NCBI GenBank assembly: GCA_002279825.1
Contig: NCCV01000001.1
Coordinates: 124,001-188,000 of the forward strand
Origin: Sphingomonadales bacterium 12-68-11
GTDB taxonomy: Bacteria > Pseudomonadota > Alphaproteobacteria > Sphingomonadales > Sphingomonadaceae
DNA: 64,000 nucleotides
Reading direction: 5' to 3'
Positions 23,540 through 35,951 of the stretch are shown in pieces. Under the pieces are notes generated by a model. That model ran no database searches, had not been told where the DNA came from, and saw nothing but the letters and a program-made list of their open reading frames with translations. The translations under genes were made by a program, and so were the position numbers. Numbering within the stretch: the first letter of the stretch is position 1; every line of letters begins with the position of its first letter.

Positions 23540-23583
23540 GATCAGATGATCAAGATAACGCAGATATTACAGATCATATGATC
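23540..23583. promoter_or_regulatory. Pair of TetR operator-like palindromes
   Basis: GATCAGATGATC (23540-23551) and GATCATATGATC (23572-23583) differ at one base; the second is a perfect palindrome. They are 32 bp apart, three helical turns, in the 88-bp gap between the divergent TspO-like and TetR genes. Confidence 0.6.
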
Positions 23584-23602
23584 CAGTCAATAGAGTGCGG
23601 GC

Positions 23603-24220
23603 ATGGCGCGGACTGAAGGCGCGCGCGATGCGCTCTACCACGAACGGCGCCTGGCGATGATCCGCCGCCTGCGCGCGCGGCTCGGCGAGCCGGGCGCGAC
23701 CCATGCCTCGTGGCGCGAACTGGCGGCCGCGGCCGGCGTCGGCCTTTCGACCCTGGCGCACTATTTCGGGCGCCGCGACGACGTGGTGAAAGCCGTGATG
23801 GAGCAGGATCTCGCCGATGGCGCCGAGCCACTGGCGGTCATGGCGGCGCCGTCAGGACCGTTCGGTCCGTCCGTCCGCGATGCCGTGGGCCATCTCGCGG
23901 CTGGGCTGTCTCACGGCGGGCTGAGCCGGACCTATGCGACCGGGCTGGTGCAATGCCTGCGGCATCCGAGCCTCGGCCCGGCGTTTCTCGACACGGCTCT
24001 CGAGCCGACCCTGCGCGCGGTCGAGGCGCGACTGCAGGCGCATGTCGAGCGCGGCGAAATGGCCGGCGATCCGCGGTCTGGGGCGCTGATGTTGGTCTCG
24101 CCGTTGCTCATGGCGCATCTTCACCAGACCGAGCTGGGCGGGCTCGGCACGCGCGCCCTCGACCTCGATGCGTTTTGCGAGGACGTCGCCGAGCGGTTCA
24201 TTCGCGCCTACGCGGTCTGA
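23603..24220 (+). CDS. TetR/AcrR-family transcriptional regulator
   Basis: Predicted 205-residue DNA-binding protein. The N-terminal helix-turn-helix is recognisable: ASWRELAAAAGVGLSTLAHYFGRRDDVVKAVM (about 32-64). The C-terminal ligand-binding domain (about 75-205) is helical. It is divergent from the TspO-like membrane gene with two matching palindromes between, the classical arrangement for autoregulated TetR repressors. The inducer is unknown. Confidence 0.85.
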   Translation: MARTEGARDALYHERRLAMIRRLRARLGEPGATHASWRELAAAAGVGLSTLAHYFGRRDDVVKAVMEQDLADGAEPLAVMAAPSGPFGPSVRDAVGHLAAGLSHGGLSRTYATGLVQCLRHPSLGPAFLDTALEPTLRAVEARLQAHVERGEMAGDPRSGALMLVSPLLMAHLHQTELGGLGTRALDLDAFCEDVAERFIRAYAV

Positions 24221-24396
24221 CGGAGCGTTCTGTCATACCGGCGGATGGGGGCGGAACGATCGGCTGGCGCGCCGGTTGCGGTTGAACACCCAGGTTTTGC
24301 GCAGCCGCCGCTCCGGGCGGCTTTCCATGGGACCGCAGCGGCTCCGCTCGGTCCGCCCTCGGTGCCGTGTTTCGGCAGTTCGAAGGGGTGCAGGCG

Positions 24397-25494
24397 ATGA
24401 ACCGGCGGCAACTTCTCATCGGCGGCGGCGCCCTCGCGGCGATCGGTGCGAGCGGCGCCGCGTGGAGCGCTTCGCGGATGGGATCGGCGGCGGATTATGC
24501 CGACGCTACACAGGCGATGCGCGCGGCCTTGGCCGCGCAGCCCGGGGCGCGCGACCTGATCCGTTATGCCACGCTGGCGCCGAACGGCCACAATGCGCAG
24601 CCGTGGCGCTTCGCGGCCGCACCGGGGCTGATCACCCTTCGACCGGATCTCGCCCGCCGGACCCCGGTGGTCGATCCCGACGACCACCACCTGTTTGTCA
24701 GCCTCGGCTGCGCCGCGGAGAACCTGGCGCTCGCCGCAGCCGCGCGCGGCTATGCCGGCGAGCCGGTATTCGCCGCGGCCGGCGGCGGCACGATCGCGTT
24801 TGCGCATCGCCCGGGCCGGGCGCGACCTTCAGCGCTGTTCGAAGCCATTCTGGTGCGCCAGTCCACCCGGGCCGAGTACGACGGCCGCGCGGTCGCCCCT
24901 TCCGCGCTGCAGATGCTCGCGGAGGCGGCCCGCAACCCTCTGGTCGATCTGGTGCTGATTACCGAGCGTTCGGCGCTCGGCGCGATCCGCGATCTGGTGG
25001 TGACCGGCAACAGCGCGCAGATGGCCGACGCGGCTTTCGTGCGCGAACTCAAATCGTGGCTGCGTTTCAACCCGGCGCAGGCCCTGCGCACCCGCGATGG
25101 CCTCTACAGCGTGGCGAGCGGCAACCCGGCACTGCCCGACTGGCTCGGGCCGGTAGCGTTCGACTGGCTGACGCCGGTAGCCGCGCAGAACGACAGCTAT
25201 GCGCGCCAGATCGTGTCGTCGGCGGGGATCGCGGTGTTCGTCGGGGCGCGGGAAGACCGGGAGCATTGGATCGCCGTTGGCCGCGCCTGCCAGCGCTTCG
25301 CCTTGCAGGCCACCGCGCTCGGCCTCAAGCACGCCTTCATCAACCAGCCGGTCGAAGTGCCGGCGCTCCGCCCCGATCTCGCCGCGCTGATCGGCCTGCC
25401 GGGGCGGCGCCCGGATATCGTGATGCGCTTCGGCCATGGCCCGACCCTGCCGTACTCGCCGCGGCGGCCGGTCGCGTCGGTGATGGCGGCATGA
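24397..25494 (+). CDS. Tat-exported nitroreductase-like (Acg family) FMN oxidoreductase
   Basis: Predicted 365-residue protein. The N-terminus has a twin-arginine signal (NRRQLLIGGGALAAIGASGAAW). The remainder is a nitroreductase/Acg fold: YATLAPNGHNAQPWRF (the usual APS.HN.QPW FMN-binding motif), ESLFRRQSTR-like ILVRQSTRAEYDGR, and C-terminal PDIVMRFGHGP. Acg-type proteins are diverged nitroreductases whose enzymatic activity is often lost; a Tat signal fits a cofactor-bound periplasmic enzyme. The ATG at 24397 is preferred over an upstream in-frame start because it begins the Tat signal. Confidence 0.8.
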   Translation: MNRRQLLIGGGALAAIGASGAAWSASRMGSAADYADATQAMRAALAAQPGARDLIRYATLAPNGHNAQPWRFAAAPGLITLRPDLARRTPVVDPDDHHLFVSLGCAAENLALAAAARGYAGEPVFAAAGGGTIAFAHRPGRARPSALFEAILVRQSTRAEYDGRAVAPSALQMLAEAARNPLVDLVLITERSALGAIRDLVVTGNSAQMADAAFVRELKSWLRFNPAQALRTRDGLYSVASGNPALPDWLGPVAFDWLTPVAAQNDSYARQIVSSAGIAVFVGAREDREHWIAVGRACQRFALQATALGLKHAFINQPVEVPALRPDLAALIGLPGRRPDIVMRFGHGPTLPYSPRRPVASVMAA

Positions 25495-25595
25495 GCGCTA
25501 TGGCCCAGCGAGCCGCGTCCGTCATCTCACGGGTAGATTGAGACAGCCACGCGAGCGGTCGGCCGACGATTTGTCGACCGGGCAAGGCTACAGGG

Positions 25596-26633
25596 TCAGT
25601 GCGCCGTGCAGGTTGCATCATCATGGCAACGGAGCTCCCGCCAGCGTCCGGGCGTGACGCCTTCCCATTCGCGAAAGGCGCGATGGAACGAGGTCGCGTC
25701 TTGATAGCCGAGCAGGAACGCGATCTCATCGAGTGCCACGGCTTCGTCGCTGAGCAAACGATGTCCAAGTTCGCGCCGGGCCTCGACAAGCAACTCGCGG
25801 AAGCTATGCCCTTCCTCGGTGATACGGCGTTGCAACGTCCGCTCGCTCAGACCCATCCGGCGGGCGAGTTCGCTGACTTCCGGTCGGCCGCTCGGCAGGC
25901 TGCGCTTGAGTTCGAGCACCACCTGTTCGCTGAGCGACCGCGTCTGCATGTCCTCAAGCGCGGTGCCCAACGCCGGGGTCAGCATGGCGAGCAGTTCGGG
26001 ATTGTGGCCTGGAAAGGGTCGGTCGAGGTCGGCGGCGTCGAGCACCAGCAGATTGCGCGGCGCGCCGAGCCGGACCGGCGCGGCAAAATAGCTCTCATGA
26101 GCAGCGCTTCGCAGTCCCGGCCGGGCGAGATCGACACGCAAGGGCCGCACATCGGTGCCTGTGCCGCGCCGTGCCAGCTCCATCAGTGTCGCAAAGGTCG
26201 CATCCACGCTGACCGGCGGCTCAGCCTCGCGGGCGTGAAGCCAGGTCATTGCCACCGTGCAACTGCGCCGCCCCCCGTCCAGGCCTTCGGTCACCTCCAG
26301 CGTCTCCGGAGTGCAAAGTCGCTTGAACCTTGCGAGCCGTTCGAGCCCATCGCGCAGGTCGCGGGCATAGAAGGCGGCGACCGTGGAAGGCGGATGGACC
26401 GCCGTGTCGGCGCTGCTTACGATCTTGAGGCCGACCGCAGGATCGCCGGACAGCGTCTCCAGCGCCCTCATCAAGGCGAAATACTGCGCGGTCGTGATGG
26501 CTTGTCCGGTTTGGTGGAGGGCGACCGGCAGCCGCGCTTGGCGCAACAGCGCCGTGGCCGGTATGCCGATCGCCTTTACTGCATTCCACAAGCCGTAGGG
26601 CACCTTGCACCGATCGGCGGGAGCGGGCCGCAT
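25596..26633 (-). CDS. AraC-family transcriptional regulator
   Basis: Predicted 345-residue regulator. An N-terminal Arabinose_bd-like domain (about 15-210) is followed by a C-terminal double helix-turn-helix: PEVSELARRMGLSERTLQRRITEEG and ALDEIAFLLGYQDATSFHRAFREWEGVTPGRWR, the AraC signature. This domain order is found in regulators of catabolic or stress genes such as OruR. It starts 5 bp after the stop of an SDR gene on the same strand and is probably co-transcribed with it and regulates it. Confidence 0.88.
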   Translation of the reverse strand: MRPAPADRCKVPYGLWNAVKAIGIPATALLRQARLPVALHQTGQAITTAQYFALMRALETLSGDPAVGLKIVSSADTAVHPPSTVAAFYARDLRDGLERLARFKRLCTPETLEVTEGLDGGRRSCTVAMTWLHAREAEPPVSVDATFATLMELARRGTGTDVRPLRVDLARPGLRSAAHESYFAAPVRLGAPRNLLVLDAADLDRPFPGHNPELLAMLTPALGTALEDMQTRSLSEQVVLELKRSLPSGRPEVSELARRMGLSERTLQRRITEEGHSFRELLVEARRELGHRLLSDEAVALDEIAFLLGYQDATSFHRAFREWEGVTPGRWRELRCHDDATCTAH

Positions 26634-26638
26634 GATGC

Positions 26639-27478
26639 TCAGGCGCCCTTGGGCAGCTGGCTGAGGATGATACGATCGAACATGCGGTCTCCCAGCCAGG
26701 TCCGGAGCGCTATCAGCAGTGCGCCGAACTTGCCTTTGACATAGCGGGTGCGCGGGCGGGCAGCGGCGACCGCCGTGCCGACCACATCCGCGATCACGCG
26801 CGGGTGGCTGTTGCGCCCCTCAGCATAAGTCTCTCGCGTTCCGGCCGCGACCGCGCGGGTCAGTCCCGCATAAGGTCCAGTGCCCGAACGCTTGAGCAGG
26901 CTTTCGGCGACCACGTCGCCAAATCCCGTGTCGATCAAGCCGGGTTCGATCACAATGACGTCGATGCCGAGCGGGGCGAGTTCGAGACGCAGGCTGTCAG
27001 ACCAACCCTCGAGCGCGTGCTTGGTGGCGTGGTACCAGCTGCCCAGCGGCGTGTAGATCTTGCCACCCATCGAGCTGATGGTGATGATCCGGCCGGCCTT
27101 CTTCGCACGCATCGCCGGCAGCAGCAGTTGCGTCAGCCGAGCCGGACCGAAGACGTTCACCTCGAACTGGTAGCGCGCCTCGTCCATACCGATCTCCTCC
27201 ATGGGCCCATAGAGGCCGAAGCCGGCGTTATTGACCAGCACGTCCACGCCGCCCGTCTGCGCCGTGATCGTCGCCACCGCCGCCACGATATCGGCCTCGC
27301 TGGCGATGTCCATGTGGAGCGGCTGCGCGCCCAGCTCCCTCAGGTCCTCCATCTCGGCCACGCGCCGGGCAGCCGCATAGACCTGGTAGCCGTCGGCGAT
27401 CAGCCGCTTGGCGATCTCCTTGCCCATCCCGGACGATGCCCCCGTAACGAGAGCGGATTTTTTGCTGCGATCGAACAT
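26639..27478 (-). CDS. Short-chain dehydrogenase/reductase (SDR)
   Basis: Predicted 279-residue classical SDR. The cofactor motif TGASSGMG is at 12-19, NNAG at 83-86, and the catalytic residues are Ser135/136 (TISSMGG), Tyr149 and Lys153 (YHATK). The sequence most resembles SDRs annotated as acting on retinol/steroid-like or quinone substrates (NVFGPARLTQLLLPAMR), but the substrate is unknown. First gene of an operon with the AraC regulator. Upstream lies an inverted repeat and then the duplicated guaA end. Confidence 0.88.
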   Translation of the reverse strand: MFDRSKKSALVTGASSGMGKEIAKRLIADGYQVYAAARRVAEMEDLRELGAQPLHMDIASEADIVAAVATITAQTGGVDVLVNNAGFGLYGPMEEIGMDEARYQFEVNVFGPARLTQLLLPAMRAKKAGRIITISSMGGKIYTPLGSWYHATKHALEGWSDSLRLELAPLGIDVIVIEPGLIDTGFGDVVAESLLKRSGTGPYAGLTRAVAAGTRETYAEGRNSHPRVIADVVGTAVAAARPRTRYVKGKFGALLIALRTWLGDRMFDRIILSQLPKGA

Positions 27479-27489
27479 GTGTCACCTTC

Positions 27490-27507
27490 CTTCCTTGTTG
27501 AAGGAAG
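27490..27507. promoter_or_regulatory. Inverted repeat upstream of the SDR/AraC operon
   Basis: CTTCCTT (27490-27496) and AAGGAAG (27501-27507) are exact inverted arms with a GTTG loop, 12 bp upstream of the SDR start. It overlaps where the ribosome site should be and could be an operator or a translation-control hairpin. Confidence 0.35.
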
Positions 27508-27588
27508 AATAGGTCAGCACCAACCCGCCGGCACTGGCAGACGGCGCCAAGTCTTGGGCCGATTACGCCATCTTTGCCCGCGAACCGC

Positions 27589-27612
27589 TCACTCCCACTC
27601 AATCTTCCCCGG
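27589..27612. repeat. Displaced guaA 3'-end copy (candidate att site)
   Basis: TCACTCCCACTCAATCTTCCCCGG matches the guaA 3' terminus at 29818-29841 at 20 of 24 positions, in the same orientation. Read on the minus strand it still encodes PGKIEWE plus stop, compared with PGTIEWE in GuaA. The match starts at the stop codon and fades upstream, as expected of integrase target duplication. Confidence 0.65.
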
Positions 27613-27628
27613 ACGCGCACCAGCCGGC

Positions 27629-28540
27629 TCAAGGGTGGACGAGCCGCCCGGCGGCGAAATCGCGCGCCAGCGCGATGAAGGCTTGGAAAGCCGCGGAGGA
27701 ATTGCGGCGATTGGAATAATAGAGGCACAGCGGGGCAAGCGGCGGCGTCCAGTCTTCGAGAATGCGGATGAGCCGACCCGCTGCGATGTCCTCGCGGACA
27801 TCGGCTTCCATGAAATAGCCTATCCCCACGCCGTTCGTCGCAGCGATCCGGGCGAGGGAGGCCTCGTCAAGCGTAATTGGGCCCTCGACGTCGAGCTGCA
27901 GTTCTTCCCCGTCCTTCTCGAACCGCCATCGGAGCAAAGCGCCATTGGGAAGCCGCCCGCAAATGCAGGGGTAGGTTAGCAGCTCCTGCGGCACCTGGGG
28001 GATCGCCCTGTTTTCGAAGAACGCAGGGGACGCCGCCACCGCCATGCGTCGCATCTGGCCCAACGGTATGGCGATTGCGTCGCTCGGCACCAGATCCGCG
28101 CTGCGCACGCCCAAATCGAAGCCCGCCGCAACGACGTCGACAAGCCGCCCCTCGGTGACCAGGTCGACATGAACCTGCGGATACCGCTGGAGATAGGTCA
28201 GGACGAGCGGCGCCATGATCTCGCGCGCCGCCGTCGCGAAGGCATTGATGCGCAAGGTGCCCGACGGCGTCTCCTGCTGGGCGCGTGCCGTGTTCATCGC
28301 TTTCTGAATGTCTTCGAGCGCAGGCTTAATCTGTGCGACGAAGATCCGCCCCGCATAGGTGAGCGAGACGCTGCGCGTGGTGCGATTGAACAATCGCACG
28401 GCAAGCTCTCGCTCGAGCTTGCCCACCGCGTTGCTGATGGCCGTCGTCGAGATGCCGAGATCGAGCGCCGCCGCCCGAAACGAGCCGCACCGCACGATGG
28501 CGAGAATAGCCTCGAGCTCGAGCAACGAATGACGAGTCAT
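27629..28540 (-). CDS. LysR-family transcriptional regulator
   Basis: Predicted 303-residue regulator. The N-terminal winged helix is clear ([53 protein letters not shown]), followed by a periplasmic-binding-protein-like effector domain (about 90-295). It is divergent from the NTF2-like/SDR operon across a 96-bp gap and probably regulates it. It lies inside the segment bounded by guaA 3'-end copies. Confidence 0.9.
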   Translation of the reverse strand: MTRHSLLELEAILAIVRCGSFRAAALDLGISTTAISNAVGKLERELAVRLFNRTTRSVSLTYAGRIFVAQIKPALEDIQKAMNTARAQQETPSGTLRINAFATAAREIMAPLVLTYLQRYPQVHVDLVTEGRLVDVVAAGFDLGVRSADLVPSDAIAIPLGQMRRMAVAASPAFFENRAIPQVPQELLTYPCICGRLPNGALLRWRFEKDGEELQLDVEGPITLDEASLARIAATNGVGIGYFMEADVREDIAAGRLIRILEDWTPPLAPLCLYYSNRRNSSAAFQAFIALARDFAAGRLVHP

Positions 28541-28636
28541 TATCCCGGCTTCCGTGACACGCTATGCCGATTTGTCTCGATTATCAGGCGAAATGTCCAT
28601 CGCTATATCAGCCTCGTCACCATCGAGGAGATGACC

Positions 28637-28966
28637 ATGTCAATGCACCTACCCAAGCCGATTGCCGACTATGTCGAGGCAAATGTCCGTCTCGATATCG
28701 AGGGCATGTTGCGGCCCTTCCTGAGCGACGCTGTTTTCATCGACAACGGCAAGCGGTTCGAGGGGCAGGCGGCGATCCGCCAGCTGTTCGAAGAAGAGGT
28801 GATCCCGGTGAAGGCGGTCTTCACGCCCGATACTGTTCGGGAAGAAGACGGCGCTGTCGTCGTCGAAGGTCCCGCCCATGGTGACTTCCCGGGCAGCCCG
28901 CTCCGCTTCACCTATCGCTTCACGCTGGCGCACGGCGCCATCAAGACGCTGGAGACCACGGTATGA
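28637..28966 (+). CDS. NTF2-like (SnoaL) protein
   Basis: Predicted 109-residue protein of the nuclear-transport-factor-2-like fold (SnoaL/DUF4440 group): IADYVEANVRLDIEGMLRPFLSDAVFIDNGKRFEGQAAIRQLFEEEV followed by a beta sheet ending in FTYRFTLAHGAIKTLE. Small NTF2-like proteins are often isomerases, cyclases or binding partners of oxidoreductases. ATG 28637 is 6 nt after GAGGAG (28625-28630); an earlier ATG at 28631 directly abuts that site. Its stop overlaps the start of the SDR gene (ATGA). Confidence 0.8.
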   Translation: MSMHLPKPIADYVEANVRLDIEGMLRPFLSDAVFIDNGKRFEGQAAIRQLFEEEVIPVKAVFTPDTVREEDGAVVVEGPAHGDFPGSPLRFTYRFTLAHGAIKTLETTV

Positions 28967-29751
28967 GCATCAAGGCAGATCCCACCGAGTTCGTCGGCAC
29001 GCGCGTGCTCGTCAGCGGTGGCACCAAGGGGCTCGGCCGCGCGACGGTCGAGCGGTTCCTGTCCGGCGGAGCGCGCGTCATTACCGCCGCCCGCGAGATC
29101 AAGGACCCCATAGAGGGAGTCGAATATGTCCAAGCGGACCTGACGACCGCGGAGGGCGGCGAAGCGCTGGCCAAGGCGGCGCTCGAGCGGCTGGGCGGCA
29201 TCGATATTCTCGCCCATGTTATCGGTGGCTCGGCTTCGCCAGCGGGTGGCTTCGCCGCTCTGACGGACGACCACTGGCTCGCCGAGCTGAACCTTAACCT
29301 GCTGGCGACCGTCCGGCTCGACCGCCTGCTGATCCCGCAGATGCTCGAGCGTGGCAAAGGCGTCGTGGTGCACGTCACCTCGATCCAGTCCGTCCTGCCG
29401 CTGCCCGAATCCACGACCGGCTATGCCGCCGCCAAGGCCGCGCTGAGGACCTACAGCAAGTCGATCTCGAAGGAGCTTGGGCCCAAGGGCGTGCGGGTCA
29501 ACGCCGTCTCGCCCGGCTGGATCATGACGGAGGCCACCGGAGACTTTCTCGAAATGCTTCGGGCTGCCAAGGGCGGCACGATCGAGGACGCGCGTCAGTC
29601 CGTGCTCGATGCCTTGGGCGGGATCTCGATCGGGCGGGGAGCCGAGCCCGAAGAGGTGGCCGACCTTATCGCCTATCTCGCCTCAGACCGTGCCGCCGCG
29701 ATCCATGGCGCCGAGTTCGTGATCGATGGCGGGACCATCCAAACCGTCTGA
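28963..29751 (+). CDS. Short-chain dehydrogenase/reductase (SDR)
   Basis: Predicted 262-residue classical SDR. The cofactor motif SGGTKGLG is at 18-25, and the catalytic residues are Ser140, Tyr154 and Lys158 (YAAAK). The C-terminal VSPGWIMTEATG region and IDGGT are standard. It is translationally coupled to the NTF2-like gene and divergent from the LysR gene. With them it forms a three-gene cassette of a regulator, an NTF2-like protein and an SDR, a set-up seen for inducible reduction of small electrophiles or aromatic compounds; the substrate is unknown. Confidence 0.88.
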   Translation: MSIKADPTEFVGTRVLVSGGTKGLGRATVERFLSGGARVITAAREIKDPIEGVEYVQADLTTAEGGEALAKAALERLGGIDILAHVIGGSASPAGGFAALTDDHWLAELNLNLLATVRLDRLLIPQMLERGKGVVVHVTSIQSVLPLPESTTGYAAAKAALRTYSKSISKELGPKGVRVNAVSPGWIMTEATGDFLEMLRAAKGGTIEDARQSVLDALGGISIGRGAEPEEVADLIAYLASDRAAAIHGAEFVIDGGTIQTV

Positions 29752-29768
29752 GCATGCCGCCCGGCGCT

Positions 29769-29789
29769 CGCCCTCCCCAGACGAGGGCG
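29769..29789 (+). terminator. Hairpin between SDR and guaA
   Basis: CGCCCTC (29769-29775) pairs with GAGGGCG (about 29782-29789 on the plus strand) around a short loop, in the convergent gap after the SDR stop. There is no T-run on either strand, so termination is weak or Rho-dependent. Confidence 0.25.
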
Positions 29790-29817
29790 GGTGTCGCGAT
29801 AGCCAAAACGCCCCGCC

Positions 29818-31389
<1,572 letters not shown>

Positions 31390-31457
31390 CTGCTGCCGTT
31401 AGGCGGCTCGCACCGAATCGTCCAGACTGGCCAGTGTCGGAGAATTTTACGGATTGG

Positions 31458-31474
31458 ATTGCAAAAACTGCAAT
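31458..31474. promoter_or_regulatory. Inverted repeat upstream of urcA-like gene
   Basis: ATTGCA (31458-31463) and TGCAAT (31469-31474) are exact inverted arms with a 5-nt A-rich spacer, 113 bp upstream of the UrcA start and 69 bp from the guaA start. Could be an operator for either gene. Confidence 0.3.
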
Positions 31475-31586
31475 GGCTGTTGCCGTCTTCGCGTTTGCAC
31501 AAATCGATGCTGCACTGCACATAGAGGCTGCAAGCAAAGAAGGCCGCACCCCCCACTGGCGGCCAACCGATGCAGGAGTTTACGCC

Positions 31587-31910
31587 ATGAGCAAGTTGAA
31601 CCTCGCCGTTGCCGCCGCCGCCCTGCTGGGTGTGTTGGCCGTTCCCGCTGCCGCCGAAACCCCGACCACGATCGAAAGCTCGGTCACCGTCACGTTCGGC
31701 GATCTCGACCTCACCTCGCCGACCGACGCCAAGGTGCTCGACACCCGCGTCGAGAACGCTGCCGAGAAGGTCTGCGCCAAGCCCGAGGTCCGCGACCTCA
31801 AGGCCAACCAGGCGTTCGAGCTGTGCAAGACCGAAGCCCGCGACCGGGCGATGGAGCAGCTCAGCCTGACCAACCCCTTCGAGAACCTGGCGCTCGCCAG
31901 CCTGTTCTGA
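31587..31910 (+). CDS. UrcA family exported protein
   Basis: Predicted 107-residue exported protein of the UrcA family, common in Sphingomonadales and Caulobacterales. A signal peptide (KLNLAVAAAALLGVLAVPAAA) is followed by the family domain: VTVTFGDLDLTSPTDAKVLDTRVENAAEKVCAKP with a conserved Cys and a second Cys in FELCKTEA. Function is unknown. AGGAG lies 8 nt before the ATG at 31587. A second paralogue is 190 bp downstream. Confidence 0.85.
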   Translation: MSKLNLAVAAAALLGVLAVPAAAETPTTIESSVTVTFGDLDLTSPTDAKVLDTRVENAAEKVCAKPEVRDLKANQAFELCKTEARDRAMEQLSLTNPFENLALASLF

Positions 31911-31969
31911 CCAGATCGGCCGGGGGCATCCTCTCCCGCTCCCGGCCGTACCCCTTTCGGAGATTTCCC

Positions 31970-32053
31970 GTGATCGCTTTCGCCAAGCGCGTGTTCGCCG
32001 CTTACGTCAACGGAGCCGGCAACTACCCGCTGCCGATGACCTGGACGTTCTGA
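31970..32053 (+). CDS. Possible 27-residue microprotein between urcA genes
   Basis: A 28-codon frame from GTG 31970 to TGA 32053, with GGAG and good spacing just upstream (GGAGATTTCCC then GTG). The product is amphipathic with an aromatic end (IAFAKRVFAAYVNGAGNYPL). Coding status is uncertain; it could be a leader peptide or chance. It lies in the 190-bp gap between two UrcA genes on the same strand. Confidence 0.35.
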   Translation: MIAFAKRVFAAYVNGAGNYPLPMTWTF

Positions 32054-32100
32054 CCTCGGGTCAGGATACCGCCCAAGACCCGCCCGCAAGGAACATGTTC

Positions 32101-32385
32101 ATGCGCCAGATGCTGCTGCCCTTCGCCGTGACCATGTTCGTGTGCGCCGCCGTCACCCCCGCCGTAGCAGGCGAAGTGACCGTCACCGTCAGCACCGAGG
32201 GGCTCGACTTCACCCGCTCCGCCGATGTCGCGGCGATGAAGGACCGCATCGATGTCGCGGTCAAGCGGGCCTGCACCCGGCCCACCGCAGCCGCGCGCTT
32301 CGGGGCCGAAGCGATCGACGAATGCGTCAGCGATGGGACCACCAAGGCCCTCGCCGCGCTCGACGCCCAACTGACCCGCGACTGA
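32101..32385 (+). CDS. UrcA family exported protein (second copy)
   Basis: Predicted 94-residue UrcA-family protein: signal peptide (LLPFAVTMFVCAAVTPAVA) and the domain EVTVTVSTEGLDFTRSADVAAMKDRIDVAVKRACTRP with the conserved Cys and a second Cys in IDECVSD. The start is placed at ATG 32101 because AAGGAA is 7 nt upstream; ATG 32095 directly abuts that site. Paralogous to the upstream UrcA gene and probably expressed with it. A hairpin terminator follows. Confidence 0.8.
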   Translation: MRQMLLPFAVTMFVCAAVTPAVAGEVTVTVSTEGLDFTRSADVAAMKDRIDVAVKRACTRPTAAARFGAEAIDECVSDGTTKALAALDAQLTRD

Positions 32386-32399
32386 TCTTCCGCGACTGA

Positions 32400-35033
<2,634 letters not shown>

Positions 35034-35054
35034 CGCTCGGCTCCGCGCGCCCGG

Positions 35055-35951
35055 TTAGGCGCGCCGCTCGGGATCGAGCCCCGCGTCGGCTTCCACCACT
35101 TTGGCCATTGCGGTGAAGTCGGCCTGGTCGCCGTATGTCGCCAGCACCCGGTCGAGCAGGTCGGCGAGGCGCTCGCCGGTCGGCAGCGGTACGCCCATCG
35201 CCTCGGCCTCGGACAGCGCGAGGCGAGTGTCCTTGAGGCTGAGCTGGGCGGCGAAGCCGAAGTCGAAAGTGCGCGGCAGCACCGCGCGCGGCCATTTGTC
35301 GCGGGTCGCCGAATTGGCGCCGGTGCCGGCGTTGAGCACCTCGATCATCCGTGCCGGATCGAGCCCGGCCTTGATGCCGAGCGTCATCGCTTCCGCGGTG
35401 ACCGCGATCGCGGCGAGGCTGAGCAGGTTGTTGGCGAGCTTGGTCACCTGGCCCGCGCCCGGGGTTTCGCCCATGTAGAACGGCTGGCCAAGCCATTGCA
35501 GCAGTGGCTCGAGCTCGCCCCACAGCGCGTGCGGACCGCCGGCCATGATCGCCAGCGTGCCCTGCTCGGCGCCGCGGATGCCGCCCGAAACCGGAGCGTC
35601 GAAGCTGGCGATCCCGCGCGGCGACAGCACATCGTGCAGTTCCTGCGCGAGCTGCGGGCCGGAGGTGGAAAGGTCGCAGACGATGCGCGGGCTGCCCCCC
35701 GCGATCACTTGCTCTACCGCCCCGCGCACGATCGGCGGGGTCGGCAGGCTCAGGAACACGATGTCGCAGTGGCGGCCCAGTGCCTCGGCGGAGCCGGCTT
35801 CCTCGGCGCCCCAGTCGACCAGCGTGCGCACCGCGCGCGGTTCGATGTCGTGGACCCATAGCTTGTCGACGTGCCCGACGAGATTGGCCGCCATAGGCGC
35901 GCCCATTCGTCCGAGGCCGAGAAATCCAACGGTGGTCGCGGTGTCGGTCAT
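35055..35951 (-). CDS. NAD(P)-dependent 3-hydroxyisobutyrate dehydrogenase-family enzyme
   Basis: Predicted 298-residue beta-hydroxyacid dehydrogenase. The Rossmann motif GFLGLGRMGAPMAANL is at 8-23, the substrate-binding DAPVSGG(IRGAEQGTL) is at about 118-133, and the catalytic lysine is in KLANNLL. Family members act on 3-hydroxyisobutyrate, tartronate semialdehyde, glyoxylate or similar short acids; the specific substrate is unknown. Start overlaps the stop of the MBL gene (ATGA). Last gene of a leftward operon that includes GMC oxidase, P450 and MBL hydrolases. Confidence 0.88.
   Translation of the reverse strand: MTDTATTVGFLGLGRMGAPMAANLVGHVDKLWVHDIEPRAVRTLVDWGAEEAGSAEALGRHCDIVFLSLPTPPIVRGAVEQVIAGGSPRIVCDLSTSGPQLAQELHDVLSPRGIASFDAPVSGGIRGAEQGTLAIMAGGPHALWGELEPLLQWLGQPFYMGETPGAGQVTKLANNLLSLAAIAVTAEAMTLGIKAGLDPARMIEVLNAGTGANSATRDKWPRAVLPRTFDFGFAAQLSLKDTRLALSEAEAMGVPLPTGERLADLLDRVLATYGDQADFTAMAKVVEADAGLDPERRA

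Noticed and set aside
24221..24396. 176-bp gap upstream of the nitroreductase gene
   Set aside because: Contains a GC hairpin but no gene, RNA or clear operator; treated as promoter/untranslated region.
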